Of a stretch of 64,000 nt of DNA, positions 1-12,142 are shown one piece after another. The stretch covers positions 105,141,709 to 105,205,708 of the forward strand of contig OX422222.1 of the NCBI GenBank assembly GCA_949130495.1, given 5' to 3'. Position numbers and translations under genes: made by a program. A model generated the notes under the pieces. The model worked only from the letters and a program-made list of their open reading frames with translations, was not told the origin of the DNA and did no database searches. How positions within the stretch are numbered: position 1 is the first letter of the stretch; each line of letters starts with the position of its first letter. The stretch is from Sambucus nigra (Eukaryota > Streptophyta > Magnoliopsida > Dipsacales > Adoxaceae).

Positions 1-807
1 CTGATAGAATACTTTTCCAGATTAAAAAATCTCCCTTTTTGACTCCTGTTTTTTTGTGTAACCTCAATTACTGATGTGAAATATTATAGTGATTCACGTT
101 GACAAATGTATTTCGTTTAAATTTCACACTGAGATTTTCATATATGGGTCCCAGTACTAATAACCTACAAAAGGAGGGTAACAAAAAATAACAATCAAAG
201 AGCCCACCCCTTTTAGCATTAGAAAGGAGATGCATATTTTTCTTTCCCCTTTTCTATTTTAGGGGGCCCATCAAAGAAAGAACAAACCCGAAACTAAAAT
301 AGTGAATTTAATGCAATATTACATCTTTTATCCCAAGATTCATTTTTATCGAACTTCTTTATCTTCTAACAAAACTATATTATTAAAAACTGAGTTTATA
401 ACATAACTCCATTCTTTTTCCACTTTGCTTATATTGTTTGTTGGAGGTTTGTGACTAATAGAAATGGATGGGTGGTCAGATGATACTTCATTCGATGATT
501 GTATAAGTAAGATAGACGTAAGGTATGTTTTAGAAAATAAAGAACATAAAAGAACGATAAATAAAGGAATTTTGGATTGGTCCAGGAATCCATTTTTTCA
601 TTCGGTATAGATAAAATATCTTCCTATGCTATACTATTCAATTCTTGACGAAGAATTGATTTTAGAGCCCAGATATTGTTATTGATGATATCGATCCGAT
701 TCAAGATCATCGAGAGGTAATTCATTCATTGAAGTGGCATACGAAAGATTTATCATCTCTGTGGGATTAAATCCCGAGTTATTGTGAGGTAAAAAAACGA
801 TACAACT
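1..807. other. Nuclear plastid DNA: trnD-psbM spacer (likely)
   Basis: Non-coding AT-rich sequence directly upstream of a psbM copy, so by plastid gene order it should be the trnD-psbM spacer. Several stretches read like that spacer, but I recognise this from general familiarity rather than from an alignment. No open frame of note. The left limit of the plastid insertion lies outside the window. Confidence 0.6.
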
Positions 808-912
808 ATGAAAGTAAATATTCTTGCATATATTACTACTGCAGTGTTCATTCTAATTCCTAGGAATTTTTTACTTATCATTTATGTAAAAATAGTCAGT
901 AAAAATGATTAA
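808..912 (+). pseudogene. psbM: psbM copy in nuclear plastid DNA (34 codons still open)
   Basis: psbM encodes a one-helix, low-molecular-mass subunit of photosystem II. The frame from ATG 808 to TAA 910-912 has 34 codons plus stop, the normal psbM length, and ends in the expected Lys-Asn-Asp. It carries several replacements against the usual plastid protein, including a basic residue (PRN where plastids have a small hydrophobic run) inside the membrane helix. The copy is nuclear, as shown by the retrotransposon in the neighbouring petN and the decay of rpoB. It has no plastid-type expression context or transit peptide, so it is a remnant that happens to remain open. Confidence 0.85.
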
Positions 913-1393
913 TATGAATTCAAAATTAACTTGAATTAAACTTGACTTTTGAGTTCTTGTCAATGGTTGAAGAAAGAAAATGAAAAGGAGTCCAATTTAA
1001 TGTCTTAAATGAAACAAGCGGACTATAATAGGCAGTATTCTCTGAGATCAGATAGCATTGTAAAAAAGAAATATATGAATCTTTCTTTCTACCATACTAT
1101 ATATTAGTGTTATTGTAGTGTGAAAAGTTATCCAGTGTATAAATTTATACCTTATAATAAAGATAGAGACTTAATATAAATCAATCTACAATATTATCTT
1201 CCTATATGTTAATATAAATTCAACTCCATATATGTAATTGACATAGGATCCAATTCTATATCTTAGATACATCCATTTTTTCCAATAAATCTGAAATAAT
1301 CTTCTTACTTTTGAAGATATTTTTTTAATAGTTCAAAACACGTCGCAGAGCGATCTATAAAATAAATCTGAAATAAATAACTTTGTAATAGCT
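913..1393. other. Nuclear plastid DNA: psbM-petN spacer
   Basis: AT-rich non-coding stretch between the psbM copy and the petN 3' fragment, as expected from plastid order. No gene or clear repeat was seen in it. Confidence 0.7.
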
Positions 1394-1422
1394 CTAGAGT
1401 ACACTTTTTTCCCGTACTACGA
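1394..1422 (-). pseudogene. petN: petN copy, 3' part, cut by retrotransposon E1
   Basis: petN encodes the 29-residue subunit N of the cytochrome b6f complex. On the minus strand this 29-bp piece holds the end of the gene, with the stop codon at 1394-1396. The other part lies at 32290-32355. The two parts overlap by the 5-bp duplication TACGA (1418-1422 and 32290-32294), and 29 + 66 - 5 gives 90 bp, exactly 29 codons plus stop. Several substitutions are present. Confidence 0.9.
1418..1422. repeat. Target-site duplication TACGA of E1 (partner 32290-32294)
   Basis: TACGA directly precedes the TGTGACACC end of E1 and recurs right after its other end (TTACA). Five base pairs is the usual Ty3/gypsy duplication. 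The flanks are the two halves of petN, which independently proves the insertion point. Confidence 0.93.
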
Positions 1423-4275
1423 TGTGACACCCCGCCTAATTAACCCCGGGTGATCAGTCATAAATTAAATTAGAATAGGTTTCTCAATTGGTTCATTCTT
1501 AGCATCACTATCGCCTTATTAATTACTAACCACCTAAGTGAGAAATAGACTGGTGCCAAGTTTTATCTTTCATTAGTTTAAATGAAAATCTCATACGAAA
1601 ATAAAATAATATACCAATCACAGTTAACTGAAACAACCATTCACAATTAATTAACTGACCAAATAAACCATCGGTTCAATAATACAACAAAGTATAGACA
1701 TGAAATAAAACTCAACAGGTCTGACAAATAATAAATAGTCTGTAAGCGACATGCTCGAATAACTGATAAGAAGTCTCTACACTAGGAATGAAAGAATGAG
1801 GCGTCTATCAAACTCCCGCAACATCCACATATGCTGCAGCAACGGATCCCTGGAATTTAGTCAAGCCTGGCGTCCCTGTGGCTGGACACCTAAAAGGTTT
1901 TTAAAAGTTTTTATAGCAAGGGTTAGTACCCAAAACATTTGAAAAAAATTTAGAATATGATTAACTTGCAGTAATAATTAAATATGCATGCTCTCCATAT
2001 TTTAGTTAGTGCCGCACTCTCTTGAGGACTTTCTCACCCCTCCTCTAACGTTCACTACGAATGCCTTAATTAATTCACCTAGTTATTTATCTCACGACTA
2101 GATAATTAATAAAACCTCCTTGCATCCACCATACTCTAACCGAGTGTGCCATGATTATGATTTTGAAGTTATTATCAACATCAACTTAATTAATCATTTC
2201 CCTTTCTAAATTCATATAACTCCCACACTTGTTATACATATAATACAACTCATGCTTTGTATTAATTAGCCCTTATATAATTAATTACCTAATTATATAC
2301 TTATAGTCATATTGCAGCATTCACAAATATACTGAAATACATTTAATAATACCATCCACCCGAGTAAGGACTCACAGGATATAAATTCTCTAAAGTGCTA
2401 TCCCACTAGGTATATTCACATGACCTAGTTCCCCCAACTCATAATTTCTCACTAACTTGGTTAATACATACAATTGGAGGCGGTGATATTCCTTCCCTGA
2501 AAGTGAGATGCCGCTCACCCATATAATGGACATTATGACCTGGGAATATACTCACCGTACTCCTCAAGCTAGGGGATTCATCCACTACGCGCAACCTCCC
2601 CCTATAGCACTAGAGTATATAATAATAATAATATCTAACCACTGATATTAATCTACACACCATATATATATACTATCACACACTGCATATATATAAATAC
2701 AAACATCTAGGCTACACCATGTACTAAGTCTGTGACACAAACCTATTCAAATTATTACGAGTTTATGGTCCAACTCTAATTATTAATTAATTTGCACATT
2801 AATTACTTTTAGTGTTGCCCCAACTAATATATTCGGACTTATTCTCGTGTCCCGAAATAAAAACAACACCCGAGTCTAAATTCCTGACTCTAAATTATTT
2901 AGCTTTCACCTAAACAAATTTAACATCTTGGTATCGCTCAACCAATAACCCCGGACTTAACCACTAAATCCATTTGTAACCATTTTTGAAATATTATTCT
3001 CACAATTTAATCATAGTGTGCCACACCTAAATTTCTCCCAAGTCCCAATTAATTTCCCTCACAATTAATTAGTTTGTAACTCCATATTTTTTTCTCATTT
3101 TATAAGGCATTGTAAAATATTTAACTTAATTTTTCCCTTATGTAAACAAACTGGCCGAGCTGCTAGAAATTTCTGACCTTCGATCGATCGAACAGGTCAT
3201 CATCTTCTCTGAGTGGTCTGTTTCAGCCATGGACAAAAATCTAAAAACCCAAACTCCTTCTACTAGTAAACCCAAGCCTTCTCATCAATAACACATATCA
3301 AAAACCTCATAAGGGACCCTCATACTATCCACAAACATCATTAAATTGTCCATTCTCTACTGTTTTCGTAATTTGGGGAAAATCAAAATTTAACCCTTAA
3401 CTCATTTAAACATCAAATCTCAGCCTCAAATTCATTTCTAGTTCCTTCAGATTATATCCTACCAAATATATTTATACTATTCTCAGATTACGTATGAATT
3501 TCTACACAATTCAGAAATCGGAATATTGGTTTACAAAAACCCCATGTTTCTACCCTTTAGATCCCAAAACGAATTTCCTTGATTTCACACATCACATGAA
3601 TATGAATTGAAATATAATTTAAATGCTATAGCAAGTTAACTACTTGCCTTAGGGTTCGTAGAGTCTGATTTTGGAGTTGTGAATGCCCAAGGTTGAAGAT
3701 GACCCCTTTGTTTTGGCTCTCCTTTGAACCCCAAATTTGCCTTTAACTGCTATTAGGGTTTCCTAATCCACTAAGTCTTTTTCTAAACTCAATTCAGCCG
3801 TTCCCTTATTTCTTATAATTGCTCAATTAGGCTAAATCCCGTTTTTTGCCTAATGGGCCAAGCCCAAGTGACCCAAATGTCCCCGTGTGGGCCCGACTAT
3901 GCCTAAAAACGTCCTGTGACCCGTTTACTACTCCCGGGTACACTTTTCTGACTATCTCGGCCCATCCAGACTATACCGTACACTCAGAATTGGCATCCGA
4001 ATTAATTTATAAAAATCCTTATCTCACACCCAATTTAGTCTATACCGACTCTCGGCTGAGATAAGTGCATACCCCGTCATTAATACCCGAAATGACGTAA
4101 TTAAATTATTACTATTCTCTTAGTAAATAAATTTCCCTAAATATTAACCATTCAGTCCCTGATTAATATATATATATATATTTCCATTATTAATCCAATT
4201 AAAATTACGACACACAAGTAATTTTTGAATTTCTGAATTAATTGAATATTAAATACAAAAATACGGGGTGTTACA
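1423..4275 (-). repeat. E1 LTR (3' LTR in element orientation)
   Basis: Matches 29397-32289 along its length with scattered substitutions and small indels. It contains the shared box (1493-1506), a GCAAGT/ACTTGC hairpin (3631-3647) and a CGATCGATCG palindrome (about 3180-3190). The 72-codon open frame at 3846-4064 also occurs in the other LTR and is just LTR sequence. It ends GGTGTTACA, followed by a poly-C run that is the polypurine tract on the coding strand. Confidence 0.93.
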
Positions 4276-4296
4276 TACTCCCCCCCCCCCCTACAA
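4276..4296 (-). other. E1 polypurine tract
   Basis: On the minus strand a run of about a dozen G flanked by A (AG-run-AGTA) sits directly against the LTR start. This is where plus-strand DNA synthesis is primed. The long homopolymer is unusual and probably expanded after insertion. Confidence 0.85.
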
Positions 4297-4329
4297 AGGA
4301 ATTTCATCCCCGAAATTAGATCGTACCTG

Positions 4330-5819
4330 TTGTGAAAAGCTCTGGATATTGTTCTCGCATATCCTCCTCCCATTCCCAGGTAGATTCGTCAACATTGTGA
4401 TGACCCCATTGTACTCTAACTAGTGGAACAACCTTGGATCATAGCTTTCGCTCACTCCAGTCCAGAATAGCCACCGGCCTCTCCTCGTACGAGATGTCTG
4501 GCTGCAAATCAATTTCCTCTAGTGGAATGTGCCAAAAGGCTCTCTCGCTCCTTCTATATTTCTTCAGCGATGCCACATGGAACACGTCGTGTTTCCGTTG
4601 AAGATGTTCTGGCAACCCCAGTCTATATGCTACCGGTCCCACCCTCTTTATAATAGGGAAAGGTCCCACGTACCTCGGTGCTAACTTACCCTTCTTGCCG
4701 AACCTCATCACCCCTTTCATAGGGGACCCCGGACTAATACCTGATCCCCAACTTCTAACTTCACATGTCTCCGTGAAGCATCAACGTAACTCTTCTCCCT
4801 ATCCTGAGCTATCTGAATCCGCCCTCGGATCAACTCTATCTTGGCAGACGTCTCCTGAACAATTTTCGGCCCCAATAGCTTGTTGTCCCCCACCTCTAAC
4901 CAACAAGCGGGTGAACGACAAGGTCTCCCGTATAGTGCCTCTAATGGTTCCATACCGATTGTGAATTGGTAAGAGTTGTTATACGTAAACTCTACAAAGG
5001 GAGATATTTCTCCCAACCTCCCCCAAAGTCTAATATGCACATTCTGAGTATATCTTCCAGCATCTGATTAACTCTCTCAGTTTTCCCGTCGGTCCGTGGG
5101 TGATAGGTTGTGCTTAAGCGTAACTCCGTGCCCATGGCCTTCTGAAAGATCTGCCAAAAGTGGGCCACAAAAATTTTGTCTCTGTCAGACACAATATTTA
5201 TCGGCACCCCGTGTAGCTTAACAATCTCCGCTATAAATAGCTGGGCATAACGTATCGTCTCAAAGTCTGTACGAACCGGCAGGAAGTGGGCCACTTTGGT
5301 CAATCGATCCACAATGACCCATATGGAATCGTGACCCCACTGCGATGTTGGTAACCCTGTAATGAAGTCCATGGAGATGCTCTCCCACTTCCACACGAGA
5401 ATTTCCAGCAGCTGTTGCATCCCTGATGGTCTCTGGTGGTCAACTTTCACAAGCTTACAAGTGGCACATTTTGAAACGAAGTCTGCTACGTCCCGTTTCA
5501 TTCCTGCCCACCAATACTGCCTCCTCATATCCTGGTAAATTTTATCCCTACCAGGATGTACCGCGAATCTCGAACAATGTGATTCTGTCATAACCGTATG
5601 CCTCAACTCCTCACCCTCTGGCACAATTAACTTCCCATTAAGGCGTAGGCCTCCTTCCGAGCTGACCGAGTAACCCTCTGCTCCCTCAGCTAACAACTGG
5701 CTCACCCAATCCTGGCAGATCTGATCTTCTGCATGAGCCCTCACCACACACATAATGATCTCAGGTGTGATGGATAATGCTGACATGCAGGACCAAGCCA
5801 CATCATCCTCATATCGAAG
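4330..5819 (-). pseudogene. E1 pol, second part: integrase and chromodomain-like tail
   Basis: Integrase inserts the cDNA into the host genome. Read from 5819 downward: a linker after RNase H (YEDDVAW), the zinc-binding region (AVHPGRDK ... CATC), then the DDE core with ISMDF (first Asp), IVSDRD (second Asp) and GKTERVNQ (Glu). The C-terminal part carries the GKLAPRYVGPF signature and ends near 4340 in VQWGHHNVDESTW...EQYPELF, the chromodomain-like tail of Del/Tekay chromoviruses. Stops and frameshifts break it near 5040, 4720 and 4439. The reading frame continues straight into the RNase H part at 26129 once E2 and its duplication are removed (WRELR|YEDD). Confidence 0.9.
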
Positions 5820-5969
5820 TGTGACACCCCGCCTAATAAAATACCGGGCGATCACTCCTATATCAAATTATAACAGGAGTCTCATATGGATCATTCTTAG
5901 CATCACTGTCGAAAAACCATTTAATTACTAATAACCTATTAGGCCGGTGTCAAAATTTTACTTAACTAC
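5820..5969 (-). repeat. E2 LTR, first 150 bp, separated from the rest by E3
   Basis: Matches the start of the other E2 LTR (22435 on). It stops at the ACTAC duplication of E3 and resumes at 16401. The other LTR shows the uninterrupted join (TTAACTACTCTTTTT near 22577-22591), which confirms the breakpoint. Box GATGCTAAGAATGA (minus) lies at 5891-5904. Confidence 0.93.
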
Positions 5970-6950
5970 TGTGACACCCCGTCCAATTAAATATCGGGTG
6001 ATCAGTCCTTTATAAAATTTAAAACAAAATGTTCGGTTGGTTCATTCTCAGCATCACTGTCGAAAACGCAATAACTTATTTAATCACCTAATATATTTAA
6101 GCTAAGTGTCAAAACATTTTTCTTATTAATTAAAAACCATTTAATTACCCAAACCAAGTAATTTAATATAAAACATCCACGCACAATTAATTAATACAAA
6201 TACTGAATCAGAATCGCATGCTGAAATAAATAAGACTGGATAAAACATCCCAGTTCAAAACTCTAAACCAAAACAATAGTAGCCATCAATCCAATTGAAA
6301 ATAAACGAGAAATAGAGTAAACATAATCTCTGAAACTGTCTAAGGAAGGGGCGACACATGCCCTAAAGAAAATGTCATAACGAATAGGAATGAAATAATC
6401 GAAGCGTCTAAACAAAGTCCTGCAGCTCCCACAACAGCTACAGCATGCCACGCAATCCGAAACTCTAAGCCTGATGTCCCTGTGGCTGAGCACCTGATAT
6501 AATACATATATATAGCAAGAGAGAGAGAAGATGCAAGAAACGGGTTAGAGCCCGATGTGTAACAATATTTGTTTAAGCAAGTATTTAAAATTTGCAGTAA
6601 AGCAAGTATCAAGTACATGTTAGTTCGAACTCTCTCTTGAGATTCTCACCCCTCTTCTATTGTGCACGCCTAACGCGTATCTAAATTTTCTCCTTAGCTA
6701 TACCTCCCAATATAACTAGTCTGAATCCATCCTAATAGTATTTACCCTCACTATTAGTAAGCCTGTATCGCCCATACAATACATTATCCAATTAGCCTAT
6801 GACGAAAAGCTAATTAATACATTTTCCGTTTTCATAATAATTCAAGTATACGATTAGAATTTTCTTAACAAATCTTCATGCCCATATTCATTACTACACA
6901 CATTAGATTGATTCACAATTCTCATACATATATACATATAGTCACATCTG

Positions 6951-6987
<37 letters not shown>
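6951..6987. repeat. (CT)n(AT)n microsatellite in E3 LTR
   Basis: About 16 bp of CT followed by about 21 bp of AT. The partner LTR has only an AT run (about 14597-14616) and no CT run, so the CT part was gained or lost after insertion. Confidence 0.9.
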
Positions 6988-6998
6988 ACATGATACTG

Positions 6999-7230
6999 CA
7001 ACCCCGGGCTATATCCCATTAGTGCACCTAATCAACATATTGTACCCCCTGGTTGTTACCCTTTAGTACACTTATTTAAATAATCTTGTACCCCCGGGTT
7101 ATCACCCATTAGTACACTTATAATACATTTTTGTACCCCGGGTTATCACCCATTAGTACACTTATAATGATAAGATTCTCACACCCCCGGGTTATCACCC
7201 ATTGGTGCCGTTAATAATAATAATACATAA
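6999..7230 (-). repeat. Five-fold degenerate tandem repeat in E3 LTR
   Basis: About five units of 45-50 bp, each with ACCCCCGGGTTATCACCCATTA or a variant followed by GTACACTTA. The same set recurs in the other LTR (about 14625-14850), so it was present before insertion. CCCGGG and the phased spacing would suit a regulatory subrepeat. Confidence 0.85.
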
Positions 7231-8767
7231 TAGGCATACACATGTCCTATTATAATAAATCGGTATTTTTCCTCACCTACATATATGCTTCTCTTACGCA
7301 TTTTAATTTCAACATTCCGTAATAATTATTGGGTTATTCTCCCTCTCGAAATATCTACGATATATTCTCTCCGTACCTACTTCATTAAAGTATTTAGTTC
7401 CTCATACTTCTTCCAAAATTCTGCCTTACTTAAGTTTATTATTAGAAAATATATTTCTCATTTTGAACTAATAAACTCAAAACTGGGCCCTAAAAGAAAT
7501 TATCAAAACTTCACTCTGTCGCTTGAACGAGGTGGCAAGTCGTTTGAATGACTGTTACATGTCGCTCGAACGGCTTCGCGCGAGATTGCAATCTCGCTCG
7601 AACGACTTCGAGCGACTTCGCGCGAGAATTTGTTGTTCGTCCCCTACCCAGATTTTCCAACGTTTTCCACCATTTTTAACCTCAAATCTTCTCATTCAAC
7701 ACCCTAAACTCCAAATAAACAGTTATACATCGAACCCCATCAATAACATATGAATCTTAACATCCTAGAATCATCAATTCATTACGAATCATTCATAAAA
7801 TGTGAAATCCCAAATTTAAATTTATCAAAACCCTAGTTCTTCCAATATATGTTCAAGAATCCGTAATTTCCAGATTTGTTCTACATATAAATTCCTTAAA
7901 ATGTGATTTCCAGTCTACATACATTAAGGGTTTCAATCTAATAAATCATAGAATTTATTTACACAATCAAATTCCTCAATTTCACCATTTCTATAACCTA
8001 TAACATAATCCTAACAATCCTACACTAACATGAATCAAATAAATACCGAAATACAGCAAGTTATAAACACTTGCCTTGAGTGAGTAGTCTGATTTATGGA
8101 TGTTGTTGGTATGGGTGTGTTCCCCTCATCCCGATCTACACGGTGGTGGTGGAGGTGGTTGTGCAAGGTGATGTCGGTTTAGCCCTCTTCTCTTGGCAAA
8201 AGCTTTTCCTGACACTTCCTATGGCCGTTCCTTCTTTCTGTAGCTTTCTAACCCTAATACAGTTGTTTTTGGCGGATAAATTAACTCCTAATTTTCGTCC
8301 ATTAATTAGGCCTAAAAATCCAATTTACCATAATGCCCTTTTTGGGTGCCGGTTAGGCCTAAAATTGCCGTGGGACCCAAACTAAACACCCGAGTATACT
8401 ATTTAGACTATTTCGACCCTTCCGGACTCAACGGTACACTCAAAATCATCATACGAGTTACTGAAAATAATTGATATATTTATTCCATCAATTTAGTCCC
8501 GACACGACTCACACGCACGTCTGACTTAATTCACTAAACTTTCGTATTATTATCTCACGACAATTTATCAATGTATATAGTTCCATATTACATATCGCAC
8601 AGTAATATTAAACTAATAAGTATTAACCCTTAGCACGCTAGTTAATATTTATTTTTATTAGATTCAGATTAATTAGCAATTTAATTCTTCACATTTAAAT
8701 TTAATTAATACCGCTGTAATAAAAAATCCCATAATTATTTAAATCATAAAAAATGTGGGGTATTACA

Positions 8768-8786
8768 TACTTTCACCCTAATAAAA
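8768..8786 (-). other. E3 polypurine tract
   Basis: On the minus strand TTAGGGTGAAAGTA abuts the LTR start. It lies in the right place and has the right composition to prime plus-strand synthesis. Confidence 0.75.
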
Positions 8787-9504
8787 GAATTTCGTCCTGA
8801 AATTCGAAAAAATAAGGTATACCTGGTATGAATAAATCTGGATATTTCTCATGCATATCCGCCTCACGCTCCCAAGTAGACTCCTCCACATTGTGATGCT
8901 GCCACTGCACCCGAACAAGTGAAACTACCTTTGACCTTAGCCTCCTCTCACTATAATCTAGAATAGCTACCGGTCTCTCCTCATATGAACTATCTGGTTG
9001 TATTTCAATCTCCTCAATTGCAATGTGAGTGTGTGTTAACTCATCTCGAAGGTATCGCCTCAGTGACGAAATGTGGAACACATCATGGATACGATGCAAG
9101 TGCTTCGGTAATCCCAATATGTATGCCACTGGTCCGACCCTCTCTATAATAGAAAATGGTCCCACATATCTCGGAGCCAACTTACATTTCTTCCCAAATC
9201 TCATTACCCCCTTCATCGGAGATACTCTCAACAAAACCTGGTCCCCCACTGCGAACTCACGGAAGAACCTTTTTGCATCGACGTAGCTTTTCTGTCTGTC
9301 CTGGGCTACCCGTATGCGATTTCGAATCATTTTGATCCTGCTCGACATATCCTGAATTACTTCTGGCCCGAGTAGCTTGTTGTCTCCTACCTCTAGCCAA
9401 CAAACTGGGGAACGACAAGGTTTGTCATACAATGCTTCGAACGGGGCCATGCCAATCGTAAACTGATAGGAGTTGTTATAAGCAAACTCTACCAGTGGAA
9501 GATA
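8773..9504 (-). pseudogene. E3 integrase C-terminal part with chromodomain-like tail
   Basis: A 225-codon open stretch (9450-8773) continues the integrase after a stop (TAG at about 9505). It includes LLGPEVIQ, the GVMRFGKK ... LAPRYVGPF signature of the integrase C-terminal domain, and near the end VQWQHHNVEESTW and HEKYPDLF. The last part resembles the chromodomain-like tail of Del/Tekay elements, which is thought to steer integration to certain chromatin. The frame stays open to within six bases of the LTR. Confidence 0.88.
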
Positions 9505-10260
9505 CTACTCCCAACCTCCCCCGAAATCAAGGATACACATGTGTAACATGTCCTCGAGCATCTGATTAGTGCGTTCAGTCCGCCCATCGATCTGCGGGTG
9601 ATACGCTGTACTCAACCGCAACTCGGTACCCATAGCTTCCTGGAAGCTTTCCCAAAAACGAGATACAAATGTCTTGTCTTTATCTGACATGATGTTAAGA
9701 GGTAAACCATGCAGTCTCACTATCTCGGAAATAAATAGTTGAGCATACTGTCCCGTTGTGTAGTCTATCCTAACGGGCAAGAAGTGGGCTACCTTCGTCA
9801 ACCGATCTACAATAACCCATACAGAATCATGCCCCCTCTGCGAAGTGGGAAACTCGATGATTAAATCTATAGAAATGCCTTCCCATTTCCAGGTAGGAAT
9901 CTCTAATGGCTGAAGTAAATCTGGTGGTCTTTGATGGTCCACTTTCACTAGCTGACAAGTGGTACACTTGGATACGAACTCTGCGATATCCTTTTTCATC
10001 TCGCTCCACTAATACTGCCGCCTCATATCCTGGTACATTTTGTCCCCATCGGGATGTACCGCTAATCGGGACCCATGCGACTCCGTCATTACTGCATATC
10101 GCAGGTCCTCCCCCTCTGGAACAACGAGCCTCCCATTGAAGCGCAAACCACCCTCAGAACTTACTGAATAAAACTCGGCTCCTCCGGCTAAAAGTTGCCT
10201 AATCCGATCTTGATAGAACGAATCCGTTGCCCGTGTCTGTACTATTTGCGTAATGATCTG
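9505..10260 (-). pseudogene. E3 integrase zinc-binding and catalytic core
   Basis: Contains HPDGDKMY ... KCTTCQ (zinc-binding region), GISIDLI (first Asp), IMSDKDKTF (second Asp) and GRTERTNQML (Glu), so all three DDE residues are present. A TAG replaces a conserved Trp at about 10009, and a one-base frameshift near 10260 separates this frame from RNase H. It is inactive as it stands. Confidence 0.9.
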
Positions 10261-10945
10261 AGGTAACTGTCATCGCAGACATGAATGACCGGGCCACATT
10301 ATCTTGATGTCCCAATTCCTTCCATTTAGCTTTCCACACCTCGGCCATCTCATCGACCGGCCTGCGGCTCAATGCATCAGCAAGCACATTAGCCTTTCCC
10401 GGGTGATAGTGTATTTCGAATTGATAATCTTTTACAAACTCAAGCCACCGACATTGACGCATATTCAACTCCTTCTGCGTGAACAAATACTGTAGTGACT
10501 TGTGGTCTATAAATAAGCGAAACTGTTCTCCCAATAAGTAATGCCTCCAAATTCGAAGCGTAAACACAACTGTTGCCAGCTCTAAGTCGTGGGTGGGGTA
10601 ATTCTTTTCATGAGGCTTAAGCTTTAGGGAAGAAAAAGCTATGGCCTTCTCCTCTTGCTCAAGTACTCCTCCAAGCCCTTGTAATGATGCGTAAGTATAA
10701 ACTAGGTATTCCACTCCCGCTCTGGGAAGTGCTAGAACGAGTGCTGAAGTTAACTTGTCCTTCAGCTCATCAAATGCCAACTGGCATGCATCGTCCCAAA
10801 CAAACGGTACGCCCTTACGAGTCAAATTTTCCATAGGACCCGCAATCTTCGAGAATCCCCGAATAAACCGTCTGTAGTATTCGGCTAATCCCAGAAAACT
10901 CTACACCTCCATCGGTGTCGTGGGCTGTCCCCACTCCCTCACCGC
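10199..10945 (-). pseudogene. E3 RNase H and connection domain
   Basis: RNase H removes the RNA template during cDNA synthesis. The stretch 10834-10199 shows [29 protein letters not shown] and [11 protein letters not shown], ending in [16 protein letters not shown]. The first catalytic position, normally Asp in YTDAS, is Tyr (codon 10691-10693). Stops at 10946-10948 (TGA, probably from CGA) and near 10900 precede it. After about 10260 the frame is lost. Confidence 0.9.
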
Positions 10946-11515
10946 TCACACCTTACTAGGGTCTACAGATACCCCTTGTTCTGATACAATGTGTCCCAAA
11001 AACTGTACCTCCCACTGCCAAAACTCACACTTCTCGTATTTGGCATACAATTCATGCTCTCGTAGGGTCTGTAGGACCATACGTAAATGCTCGGCATGTT
11101 CTTCTTCAGTGCGGGAATAAATCAGGATGTCATCTATGAAGACAATGACAAACTGATCTAGGATCTCTCTGAATACTCTGTTCATTAAGTCCATAAATAC
11201 TGCTGGGGAATTCGTTAGTCCAAATGGCATAACCCTGAATTCGTACGATCCATACCTCATCAGAAAAGCAGTCTTGGCCACGTCCTGCTCCCTGATGCAT
11301 AGCTGATGGTACCCGAATCTCAAATCTATCTTCGAGAAGTGGGCCGCTCCTCTCAGCTGATCAAACAAGTCATCGATCCGGGGCAACGAATACTTATTCC
11401 GTATCGTGACTTTGTTAAGCTCCCGATAATCAATACAAATCCGTAGGGACCCATCCATTTTCTTTACAAATAGAACTGGGCCACCCCAAGGCGAGGTACT
11501 CCTACGGATGAAGCC
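10946..11515 (-). pseudogene. E3 reverse transcriptase
   Basis: 170 codons are open at 11458-10946. Motifs in order: [57 protein letters not shown], and the active-site FIDD at 11129-11140 (the usual form in this group). A TAA at 11516-11518 and a TGA at 10946 delimit it. The catalytic box is intact, so only the stops disable the domain. Confidence 0.92.
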
Positions 11516-12142
11516 TTATCCCAACAACTGTTCTATCTGATCCCGTAGCTCCCTCATCTCTGTCGGAGCCATACGGTAAGGTGTACGTGCTATCGGACGA
11601 GTGCCTGGTGCTAAATCTATCACAAACTCAATCTCCCTACTCGGAGGTAACCCCGGTGTATCCTCAAATACATCAGCAAACTCGCAGACGACCTGAATCG
11701 AATCGAGTGGAACTACAACTGCAGAGGTCTCATCCTCTATATAAAATAAGTGGGTGGACAACCCTCCCTCCGAGTGAGGTATCGCTAGTAAGAACATCTC
11801 CTGGCCCGGAATGGAGAACACAATACTCTTACTGAAGTAATCAATCATGGCCCTATACTTGACTAACCAATCCATACCAATAATGGCGTTGTACTCAAAC
11901 ATATCTAATACTAGCATATCAGCCGGTAAGATTAAATTGCCAATCTCTATGCCTACTCCCCAGCATATAAAGAAAATTAATGACCCATTACCCAGTGGTG
12001 AGTCTACACAAGTCACTGTACTCTCTGTCGTGCTTAACAACCCAGTGGCCTTTGCAAAGCTAGTGGCTATAAAAGAGTGTGATGCCCCTGTGTAAAATAA
12101 GATGCGAACCAAAGTGACATGGATAGAAAACTTACCCTCCAT
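11516..12142 (-). pseudogene. E3 retropepsin-type protease and linker to RT
   Basis: 208 open codons. The active-site motif, normally DTGASHSFI, reads YTGASHSFI: the catalytic Asp is replaced by Tyr (codon 12092-12094). The distal IIGMDWL motif is present, as is the RT lead-in (PPSREIEF, PYRMAPTEMREL). The protease would cut the gag-pol polyprotein; with this change it cannot. Confidence 0.9.

Larger units (their letters stand above)
5970..8767 (-). repeat. E3 LTR (3' LTR in element orientation)
   Basis: Near-identical to 13615-16395. Contains the 14-bp box (6042-6055), a CT/AT microsatellite, a five-fold repeat (6999-7230), a cluster of GCTCGAAC/TCGCGCGAG palindromes (about 7563-7627) and the GCAAGT/ACTTGC hairpin (8056-8074). 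Ends GGTATTACA. Confidence 0.94.

Noticed and set aside
3846..4064. A 72-codon frame repeated at 31852-32070
   Set aside because: Lies in both E1 LTRs; no domain, no conservation outside the pair.
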